Shown here piece after piece: positions 22,801 to 34,800 of a DNA stretch of 64,000 bases. A model generated the notes under the pieces. That model saw only the letters and a program-made list of their open reading frames with translations. It was not told where the DNA came from and made no database searches. The position numbers were made by a program, and so were the translations under genes. Each line of letters begins with the position of its first letter. Position 1 is the stretch's first letter. Source of the stretch: Harmothoe impar (lineage: Eukaryota; Annelida; Polychaeta; Phyllodocida; Polynoidae); NCBI GenBank assembly GCA_947462335.1, contig OX381716.1:5838861-5902860 (forward strand). Direction: 5' to 3'.

Positions 22801-25800
22801 TGAGATGTGATATTCTAATATCAGCTTTGCTATGTCTGCTTGACGAATTTACCCACATATGTCAAACAAGTGTAGATCAGGGCATCTTTCCGGTTAAATG
22901 GGGTAGTGCTCTTGTTAAACCAATTCCAAAAGATGGGGATCTAAGTGATGTCAGAAACTGGAGACCTATATCTATATTACCGGTAACTTCCAAAATTTTG
23001 GAAAAGGTAATATATAACTTCCTCAGTGAACAGATGACTATGACGGGCAATTTCAGCGACAATCAATATGGGTATAAACGAGGGTCTGGGACAGGAGATG
23101 CCACCTTTGATCTGGTCAATGAGCTATACAACTATAGAAATAATGGGCTAATAGGAGGAGCCCTATTTGTCGACTTTACAAAGGCTTTCGACAGTGTTAT
23201 TCATTCTAAACTATTGAGTAAAATAGCAAGTCTAGGTTTATCTTATTCTAATTATAGATGGTTTGAGAGTTATTTAGATAACAGGAGTCAAAGGACTTCT
23301 TTCTCCTGGAATATCTCTGACACATGTAAGGTTAATTATGGTGTCCCACAAGGTTCTGTGTTGGGGCCATTACTTTTTGTTTTGTATATAGATGATGTGA
23401 CAAAGGTTTTGAAGAAAGCCAAGATAAAAATGTATGCTGATGATATTGTCATTTATTACGGTCATAACAATGCTAATATTGTCGAGAATGTTCTTGTATC
23501 AGAATCTAAAGTTTTTGCTGACTGGGTATATGAAAATCGGTTGACTATCAATCCCAAAAAGACTGAATTTATGTGGTTCTGTAGTAAACACAAGCTAAAA
23601 CGTTGTGCAAACACCGAAATTTGTTTCTATGGTCAAAGGGTCAGAACTGTACAGCATTTCCCTTATTTGGGTGTCACTATTGACAGCTCTTTATCTTTTG
23701 ATAAACAAGTGAAGTTACTGAAGAGAAATATTTGCAATAAACTTTTCAGGTTTTCTGCATTACGGAAATGGTTAACTAGAGACTATAGCATACTTGTATA
23801 TAAATGTACTATACGACCAGTATTAGAGTACTGTAGCTTCATTACAAGCAGTTGTAATGAAGACGGGCTTAAGCAAATACAAAGGTTACAGAACAGAGCT
23901 CTCAGAATCTGTTTAAAATGTAATATCACTAAGTTTCATGTTGATGAACTACATGATATTTGTAAGATAGAAACTGTTCAAAGACGTATGGACAAACTGC
24001 TCCTTAGTCTAATGTATACTAGATCAGTAAAAATGTTGCCTGCTGAAGCAAATGTGGAGGAAATTAATGAAACAATAACGAGGAGTAATTCTAAAATTGT
24101 CTTTGCATTACCACGCCTCATTGGCCATTTTTACAAGAGATCACCCTACTATAGGGGCATTGTGCTGTGGAACACTCTACCTGCTGGTGTGCAAAGGGCC
24201 ACCAGCAAGGTAAAATTTAAACTTGAAATTGACAAAATCAAAGACCTAAGGGCCAATATCAAGAAAGGTTATAATTAACAGTCTTTCATGTCATACTGAT
24301 AAACATACTACAAGCTGAATTGTAATAATCATATTTGGTGAGCATGAACTGTAGACTAATTGGGTTTAGTATGAGCCCAAATGGTCCAGCTTTGCTCAGA
24401 ATGCATCTGACTGCATATCTATAATTGTCTTGTTTTATTATGTACCTTTTTGTACCTTTGTACCTTTTACAATTCTATATTTGTCACGCTCTACCAATAT
24501 ATCAGTCCATCTATTGCATGGAAACCAATTGCTCAAAACTGCAACTAAAAGCAATGGTTGGCCAATCCCATTATTATTGCCTCATCAAATGTATATACAA
24601 ATACCAGCTGGTAAGAACATTTGTGTAAAAATTTGTGTACATACTCATCTACTACATATTCATTATACATGTATCATAGTTGACAACTATTTGTTGAATG
24701 TCATAAAAAACCAAAATCGGTAATGTTTGTAAGCACCATTTAAACCCTCGTCAAGATGGATTGATGCAATAAACACGTCCAAAAAAAAAAAAATTTAACC
24801 ACAAAAACTGGGGCACCTTGAACCATGCTCAAAGTACCCAAATCTCTCTCTTGAAGGACTAGTTCCATTATTTACCACATACGTGCCTGTACAATGCATA
24901 GAGGGACAAGGTAACACCACTTTTCACCAGAGGGTAGACTTTTAAAGGTCCCCTTGCCAGCTTGTAGGCAATAGATTAGATGATATTGCTCCGTCTCATT
25001 ACTGAGTCAACTATAGGCTAACCCAACAAGTAGGCCTATGGGTTTAAGCACCGATAGTTCATAAGAATTAAGCCACACAGAAAGAAACACAATATTAATA
25101 TACACTTTGGTTATACAGGTACAATATAAAACATGTTTTGTTAGGTGTGATAACAAATAATTCAATAGCATATCCATAGTGTGTTTATTCTCAGATGTAT
25201 CATTTTTCAGAAGCAGGACAGCCTGTTATATCATAAAACAATAAAATTAAAGATTTATATGGCACGTGCAAATAGCAGCAATCCTCTGAAGATGGTTTAT
25301 ATCAACCTAAAGGAAAATGTGTAAGGCTCTAACCCAGTGACTAAACTAGAAGCTATAATTGAATGACTAGTGTGCATTAAATAAGTATTTTCCATATTCA
25401 ATCTTATGCAAAAGTAACAAATAGACAAATGCCAACGATGATTGATTCCGTCTGGCATGTATTTCACGAGTGGGGGTGGGGAACGGATCCCACAAAGCCG
25501 CAGGCTGAGTGGGATCCGTCCCCCACCCCCACGAGTGAAATACGGGCCAGACGGAATCAATCGAGTTGGCATTTGTGTTTATTTTTTGGATTTAGGGCTT
25601 AAAATGAAGTAATAACGACAATATTTACTTTTTCTTAGCCTAAATCCAGTTCAATCGAGCCACTGACCGCCATCTTGTCTTGTTGCTATGTCAACAAATC
25701 CAAAGCAAGGTTCATATTCATGCGCGAGGAGTTAGCCGTTAAATGTCAACCACATTCTCGCTTCTTCCTCGATTAATTATTTTTCATATTTTCTAAAATG

Positions 25801-28800
25801 TGTTTTTTCAGTTCATAATTCGGCGTGGTAATATAGATTATATTCTAATTAGTCAAACTAAGTGCTGTTTGTCATAATTCTGGCGCTTCTATCGCCATAT
25901 TGTTTTTACTATGTTTTTACGTTTCTCGGGAGCCCTCGGCAATGTTCGGGGCAGTTAGATGTCAATTTTTTAGTTTCGCACTAGTTTTAAAATTCATTTT
26001 CTTGTATTAATGTTTAAATTCTCAAGTCAATAACTTCAAATTAATTCATATTCATCTCTTATCTCGTGAATGGAGTCAATCAAACAACTTTTTAACAGGA
26101 AACGTAACGATTTTATTTTTTCGGAAACGATCTGAACATCAGGGTCAACAGCGTCTCTCCCAAACGGCTGGAAATGGACATTTTGTATTTTACGTGGGAA
26201 GAATCAAAGTTAGTTATTCTGAAATATGTCGGTTCATCGCAGATGTCGCATCTCCAGCATTATGCACATGATAGTTTATGTTGAAGACGATATTCCCATG
26301 GATATGGGAGTTGGCTACCATTCCGCTGGTGGACTGGGCAAGGCGCTGAATATTGGACGTTTGACTCGCACTTGGAACTTGTTGATTCACCGCCATGTTG
26401 GCATCGACGTTGGAGAATGGCAAATTGGGAGAATTTGAATGAAGGCTAGGGTCGCTGTCCCCCGACATGGAAATGCCTTGCATTGCCATCGTGGTGTCGC
26501 TGTCCCACACAGACTCTGGAATATTGACAGTGGATGGAGTGTTCACGGCCAGTCTTTTCTCAGGAGGAGGACATAAGCCCGCGGCAGCGGCAGGTAGGGT
26601 TCTTTTACTTGCCAATTTCTTGTTTCTAGTCAGAATGGTCGACATGGCCCTTTGCTGATCTCTGGTCGCTGTGGTGTAAGCATTCAGCCACTGGATATTC
26701 TTGTGCCCGCTCAGCTGTGCGACAATTGTAGGAGGGACATTCTCTGCCATTAATTTCTGACAGGCAGTTTTTCGCAGACTTTGGTTTGTCTTGCGACCCA
26801 CTACACCCCCTACACCCCAGACATTTTTCACTATTTCACTCAAGGTATTTATTCCCATATGCTCCTCCTTGTACCCAACCTCATCTCTAATTTCAGAAGT
26901 AGGATGGACAGTAAGGTAGAAAGGTGCTTTCGGGTGCAGCATGGTTTCAGGCCTTCTGTTCTTGAACATCTAGTAATACCAAACAGGGCAATAATCATCA
27001 TTAGTAGCGAAGACTTTGGGTGGGAAGGGGCGTGGATCACTCCCAGCATGGCCTTGTCTGGTCTTAGCCACTTTCTCATTGAACTCTAGGTATAACTGAC
27101 CATCAGCACTCTCTTTTAATTCCACATCACCCCAACACATCTGATAGGCTTCATGAGAGCCTCTCAAGCCAAATCCCATATTCAACATGAAGTACAGGGT
27201 TTGCTGCAACTGGCGGGGAGTAGACATGCCCAGAGCCTTGGTTTCCCATAACTGTGCCATCTCTGTGTCGTCTATTCCTTCAGCCTTGTTAGGGCAGTTG
27301 CCTTTACCTGATTCCTTGAGTTTAGTGCGTTTGGAAGCCAATATGTCCCTTGACATTTCAAAGCAGTAGTCACTTAGTGGGCTGTGCGGATACTTTTTCT
27401 CCTTGAGGTGTCTGCAAAATAAAATAATCACGAAAATATATTAAAATGCAGTGGTAAAAGTTTCAGGAAGGGTCGAGGTTATGGGCCTGTCATACTGATT
27501 TGGGTTGTGGGTTGGTAGAATGCTGCTTATTCAGGTAGGGATCTAATGTAAACACTAAGATATGGATAGCCTTAATAAGTCATACAAAAAATATATTTTA
27601 CCTTAGAATGCCTCTATGTTTGCTGGTCAGGGTATCGGGTTCGTGCTCTTCCCCATTCTTCTTGAGTTTCATCATGATGTAGTTTGAGAGGAAGCCGTCT
27701 AGTTCTGGTCCATTTATTGTGTGGATTGGTCGCTCCTCGTTGCAGAATTTAGATAGCCACTTTTGAAAGGCATTAACCACCTGAAAATAACAATAATTCA
27801 AGAAATGTAAACAATCAAAATGTCGCTGGGAAAAAATTATTTACACCCAAAATATTCCATCAAATTCTTTAAAATGGCGATTATCTGTTGCTTTAAACAC
27901 TTTTACATTTCCCCTCCAGAAATTACGTTCAAATCTCAACTTTAAATGACTTTAAAAAAAAAAAAGCAAACCTGCGTCTCATTTTTTTGCATTGTCATTC
28001 TGCCCTCTGCCCCTCCCCCACCATGTACTCGCCATAGTAATAATACTTCACATACCTGCACCGACTTCTTTGTGGTATTTTTGTTCTTGGTAGAGGTCAC
28101 AAAATCCTCCAGTTCTTCCCTCTCCATAAGTTGTGGGTTAATCGTCGTCAAAATTGGCGAGGGGGTCATCATAGGAGCTGGCGAGGGCGTCGTCACAGAA
28201 GATGGTGACGTTGAGGTCGTCACCGGAGACGTCTCGGCGCTCTGATTATTATACATCTCCGCCGCCCATGCCAGTGCATGTTCCCATTGGTCCTGACTGA
28301 ATTCGAGTGTCATTACTGAGGGTGATCTCTCGGGAGTAAGGTCGTCGCCCAAGGGTGGAGGGCACATTTTGATGGATATGTCTCTCTTCAATGGGGTTTA
28401 AAAGACGCCTGACGGAACTACTTTCTTGGCGTGAAGTCACACGGCGTGACGTCATACGCCGTTCTACGTTGTCATGACGTCCCTCGGTCGTCAGGACGAC
28501 CCTCGGGCGTGGCCACGCCCATTGAATACGGCCACATCATATTCAATGGGGGGGATTAAATACAGAGATTCTAGTACTTAAGCTTGGTAATTGTAATATC
28601 AAAAAAAAATAAAAGCAAGTATTTCCACCTTAACTTTCAATAATAAATCCATATTACTAATTGTTTGAACCATTCCAGATACATGGTTCAAGGTGCCTCA
28701 GTGGGTGGGTCAACCTGCCCAGGGCATAGGGCACATTGAACCACCCAAAGATTTTATTTCCAAAAAATCAAAAGAAATACAAAAAATGACCCTACTTGCT

Positions 28801-31800
28801 TTGTCATGGGTCGTCATATAGCGCAATGATATAAGGTAACTGCTAGATACAAAATCAAAGTTCAGATGACCTTGATTAAGTCAGGAAAAAAATAAGTGTG
28901 CATAAGTGACTCAACTACCCCTCTCTCCCCTACTATAAGCTTGTACATTATCTATTTTTCACCATATCCACCAATTGACTTGCCGACAACCATGGATAGC
29001 ACAAAATTGGCTATCAGTGTGTTAACAGGCTTGCACAGGAAAGGGTAAATAGTTTGTCATAAATCTAGAATCAAGATGGTTTCCCCATTTCCCACACACA
29101 CAAATTTTGGTGTACTTATATTATTCTTAACTCATTAAATTTTCACTTGAATATTACTCAACGAGGGACGGTTGTACATCAATACAATAATCAATGAAAT
29201 TCTACTGTGTCAGCTAGTTTAAGGTGATTGTTACTATATTAGATCCACATTAAAAAAGTATCCATATTTTACAATAGGCAATAGTCAAGGTAATGATTTG
29301 ACAGAGTAAAAGCACACATTTATTGGATTCATACAAATACATGTGTGATTTCCCCTTACCCTGTTACAGTATCTTATTTACTTCTTGTACCTCGTAGTGA
29401 CTAAGACGTTCCGTGGCCGGTTCCAGACGTTGTGGGGTCCCTTCTCCACCTACAAACAGGCCTACAGCAACAATCAGTCTCAGGAGTTTGCCACCCTCAA
29501 ACTGGCTTTTGAAAAGGGGGTAGGTTTGATTAAATTATTATAAATGCTATGGCAGTTTTCTGCAAAATAAGCTCTTGATAGCCAGGGCTGGCAACTGAAG
29601 TAGTTGCCAGTTATCTAAAGAAAATTCATGGGGGAATCAGTCACGTTGATTCTTTGCCATCATAAATTAATATAAGATATGTTGACCATTGTCATACAGA
29701 TGGCCATACATGGCTTTCTCTAGTAAAAGCTGGAGGAGTTTCTGTCTACCCCTGCTTTAGTACTCAGAACTAAAGAGTACTAATTGATATGGGTTTAATC
29801 CCTATTTCTGTGCCAATATCAGTTCTTTTTTTTAAATATCAAAACTTGGATATATAAGAGGGAATGCTAATAACTAAATCTAACCAAATAATCCCTGCTC
29901 TGGATGTTTGATAAGTATAACATTGCTATCTGATCTGTATTCCAGATGACAACAGTTTTTGCCGTCAGCCCCATGACGGACGTTTTTGACAGGTGTGAGG
30001 TCATACAAGTGGAGTAAGTACAGCTTTAGATTAGGTAGAAGTCACTAGTTCAATATGCATAAGATTGTTTCAAACTTTATTCCCGCACGTAAATTTGAAT
30101 CATTCTCTATGAAATCGAAGGCCTCATACTCATACTTGTACTCAATTGTGCATCGAATGGACAATCCTGACAATAATGGGTAATTTAGTAGCAACATATT
30201 GGTTTCATGGGCAGAGTTGTTCCAGCCTTTCAATTGCTGGCCTAGACCAACACCAAAATGTGTGCACACTGCGCCTGGCCAAGTTAAAAATCATTTGCGG
30301 CTCATTAAGCAATGCTTTGTTTTTAACTGACTTCATCAACAAGGTTTCTTACACAACATGTTTCTGTCATCCACAGGGACAGCTCGGTCCTCATCCACTT
30401 CAGGCTCATCTTCAAGGACTTCATTTCTACCATCGCACACCGTAAGACGTCAGAGCTGACGTTTGACATCACAGACGTCATGGCGGTTGTGTACGGAGAT
30501 CTACGTCAGACGGCTGTGTCCTCACCCAATGTACAAGTGGGAGACTTCTTCAGTGACTCCTACAGTATCAGTCTAGTTGCTGGTGAGTGGGGCATGACAT
30601 GGGTTATAGATATGGATATGGTTGACAAAATCTAAGAAGATTGTATTAGACTACAGTGGCTTGGATTCACTGCAAGTATCATGAAACTATTTGAAGGACA
30701 ATCTCCAAATGTTTAGGAACCTGATTCAAGAATAAGTATGATTTAGCTTCACCATTTTAAAGGGAAAAGGGAATAAAGAGTTATACATAATAAGTTTAGC
30801 ATTAAGAATGTATAACTTTTGACCTATTTGTCTACCTGATGGGGAGTAATTATTGTTGTAGCTGTGCAAAAACTAAATTATCTTTAAATTATGCACATTT
30901 TTATTGACATTTCAATCAGTGGAATACCAACTTGATAATAAGAATTATACACACTTGTAGAGACCCCTTTGATATGGGACGTCAGGTTGATGGACACCAA
31001 CAAAGAACTACTGGGTAAGTCCTAATGAGATTAGAGTATTATATCAAAAGGCAGGTTCCATGTCCATCATGGCAGCCAATGGTATAAGACTACTAAAGTA
31101 CAAATTGCAAATCTTAATTTGATCTTTAAGTCATTCTGTTTCCCTCAATAGCCACTCACATTAGGATGATAGGTTTTCCTGATTAATCAAATTTTCATAA
31201 CTCAGCCTGTCATACTACATCATTATGAAAGATTCATAAATATGGAGGTGCCTGTCCATGATGCTAAGTCAGACGGCTAATCTTACTATGAAGTATGAAA
31301 ATAGATGAAGACAATTCTTTTGATAGGCATGAAATAGATTGATCTTCATGATAAGCAGTATTCTAAGCTCCTATTTATGTTTGTCTCATTGACATTCCAT
31401 ATCAGGAGATCCAACAAAGAGCAACTCATCACTCATTCCTTAATAGTTTTGACCTTCATATCAAAATTGTTTCTTTTATGTTGACTGCATAAGTTCCTAA
31501 CTGGCCTTTGTTAGTGGGCTATATAGATCAAAGCGGCAGGGATAATATTTAGTAATCTAAAGGTATATTCATGTATTTTTAAGTCATAGGCCAAAATGTT
31601 TGAAAACTTCCTGAACAATTTCTCTGATAAGTCATCAATTTATGCTGCATTGATCCTTTCCCAGTCCTGAACACCTACTTCTTATTGACTGGGTTTAAAA
31701 GACCATGTGTTACTAAATGTTGCTTGTTGTTTATGATTTTAGTGACTAAGGTGTTTGAGGCAGACATGACAGTAAAGTCCGGGCCCTACTCTGTATTTGT

Positions 31801-34800
31801 AGCAGACTACTACAACCCTAACTCACCCGGGTTTAAGGCCCTCGCTGCTGACTTCTCCTCAACGGTAAGGTCTAATATGCCCCAATGCAGACTTCTGTTT
31901 GATATATAACACATATATCCATACATAGGTAGATATACATTTAGAAATACAGATATCAAAATGATATTTTACCCGTCTGCCTCCACCCAGCAGCTAGGGC
32001 CTTGGTCTTTGCCTGAGCCTTGGTTTCCTAAGGAGCCTTCTTTTGGATTAAATTTTGCAAGGCCTTGCACAGCTCCTAGCAGCTTAGAGTTTCTTAGAAT
32101 TCTAACCAGTGCCTACATCCTGGGCATAATTGATTACATTAGTGTGCACTGTACATGGGGAAGGTGCAAGTCAGGTGACATCTTTATGGAGACTGTTAGG
32201 AGCTGGAACTAACCACCTGATGTAACATACAACATGGGGAATACATCTCAATAACCATGAAACCCATAAAATACAATGTGTATAGTACAACTAAACAGGA
32301 CATCAATCTTAAATAAAGGTTCATGCTATTAGTTCAGAAAGTTAGGTGTAAAAGTAAAGCACTACGTCCTATAGTGACTAGACATAACAGGTCCAGATCT
32401 GTTATATAAATCAGTCAGATGATTCATGAGTGGAATATGTTGCTGTAATCTCATGTTAAAGGGTGTCACTGGCAGTATGATAACAGTAGGGCTGTTCTTC
32501 ATTACAAGAATTAATGGTAGTTGTTATCTCAGACAATGGATGAGGCAGAGCTCAGATATTGCTGTACTGGAGGGGTGGGTTGATGGCTCCTAATGATTTC
32601 ATGCAACCAATTAATACATGAAAGAAATCAATGTTTCATCCATTTGCATAATATACTCAAAGTTTGTATATGGAGACATTTATTTTGATTAGGAGGTTTC
32701 TGAACACTCTGGGTAGGGTTAGGTGTGGTGCAGAGATAGCAGAGGTGTCACCCCAGCAAGGCTGTGCTTGGAGATTGCTGTATTGGCAGACGGGGTGCTA
32801 GATGCCAATCAGGGACCATTAACCATTTAAGGGCATCATGATGCTTCAGTGAAGTATACCATTCTGAATTGTGCTGTATTAGCCTGGCCATTATCCTTGC
32901 CCTGTTGGGTTGATACACTCCTAGATGATTACCATGGTGCACCAATACTGTGCTGTGATGCACCTACTCTGTACTGATGGTCCATGACAACAAGTGAGCA
33001 TGAACCATGAGGCATCCTGCTGTCACCAAAGGGTTAGGCTCCCTCTGCACTGGTAGCTACTTCATTATGGGGGACTTGATAACAGAGTTCGGCAGGGATG
33101 GAGGGGCTGGGGTAAGACGGAGTGCTGGATAGACTTCATGAGTTATTACCGGGAAATAAGTCTGTGATTTATCACAGGCAGTAGCACTACCACAACACAT
33201 ACATCTCCATTCACCAAACTCCAGCAAACTTTTCTTATTTTGTTAACAAACTTTGTAAATAATAAATAGACATATATATATATATATTTGTCACGCACAC
33301 TATCGAAACTTCTACATGTCTATAAAACATATCATAAAACCAGTCAGTATACCCCTCGAACTTTAAGGTAGGGCAAGAAATGTATGTACAAGGAGGATAT
33401 TTGTATCCTCTGGGCCCCCAGCAGCCAAGCCTCAACGCTTTGTCACTGCAGAGGCATTTCTTCCACACCTTATTCACACATACATACAGGTGCACCATGC
33501 ATGTGGGTTCTCTCTGAATGTTTTGACACCTCTGAAGTGCAGTAGAGAATCTTCAAACATCATTGGATCATATGTTTGTATTCTAAACATGTAGCTACAA
33601 TGAGAACATGTAGGAATTCAGAAATTGTGCAATTCCATGAATGCCAGTGTGCAGTTCAGGAATTGTACTGGGACAATTCCAATATTTTACAAGTTATGAT
33701 CAAGAAGCGTATAATCCTTGTTATGATTCTGTGCTTGACAAAAATAATGACATATTTATTGCTCTCTGCAACAATTTCTAAAATTCTGTATATTTCTTGA
33801 ATTTTAGGTTAATCGGCAGTTTAAGGACTCAAGTCTGTCAGAAAAGTACAATCACTGTGAGGTAACCTTCATAAGGTGAGCTGATTCAAATTCCTTTTAT
33901 CTACACGTCTCATAGGGTTAGACTCTCCGATTAAACAGCACCCCTTCCTTTGGGGAACTTTTCAGAAAACAAAATGAATGGGAAGAGTTACATCTCCTAA
34001 ACTACTAAAGTGTCATTGAAATAAGTTGATAAGCAACATGGATGCTTATTAAGAAGAACATTGTAGTTGTTTGAAATGTAAATTCACATTTCACCGCTCC
34101 AGTTATTATAAAATGACTTTTGGCAGTGTGATTGTCTTGTTTATGACTTAATACCTGTTGTTTTACTTCAGGAATGGCAGTGTGATCATCTACTTCCGGT
34201 TAATGTTCAGTGACTTTGTGTCAGCCGTCCCTCTCAGCACGTCCAATGACAGGAAGGTCACGTTTGACGTGAATGACGTCGTCACAGTGTTTCTGGACGA
34301 GCTCCCTAATCCTGGAGTGATAGCCAACTTTACACTGGGACGCTTCAGCAGTGACTCAGCACACATTAACTTGCAGCCTGGTAGTGTAGACAAATAAATA
34401 TTGTAATAATAATAACTCTCAAATATGTAGTTCTAGAAGTTAATGTTAAAGTAAAGAAATCACTAAAAATTGCGGGCATAATTTCTCTGGGAAGTTCTTC
34501 CAATATAAGTTTGATGAGAGTGCCACCTAGTGGCACACCCTGGCGGCAGTAGAGTTCTTCTGTAAGGAGACCATTTAGCAGCACGAAGGAAGCAGCAGAG
34601 CAACAGGCATATAACAGAATCTAGTTTTCCAAATTTACCAAAAGCAATAGCTAAAATATGTAGAAATTGACTCGAAGGGACTACTCACATCTGAGAGTTA
34701 CTGCAGATAATAGTGTTTACAGTAAAATTTGTATCTTTACCACAAAATGTTTCATGTGTCGAATGACCATTGTTTCAGTTGGCATGGTGGCTTGGCAATC

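Noticed and set aside
32748..32963. Small minus-strand open frame inside a receptor intron
   Set aside because: No domain, no splice context, and it overlaps copies of the dispersed repeat.
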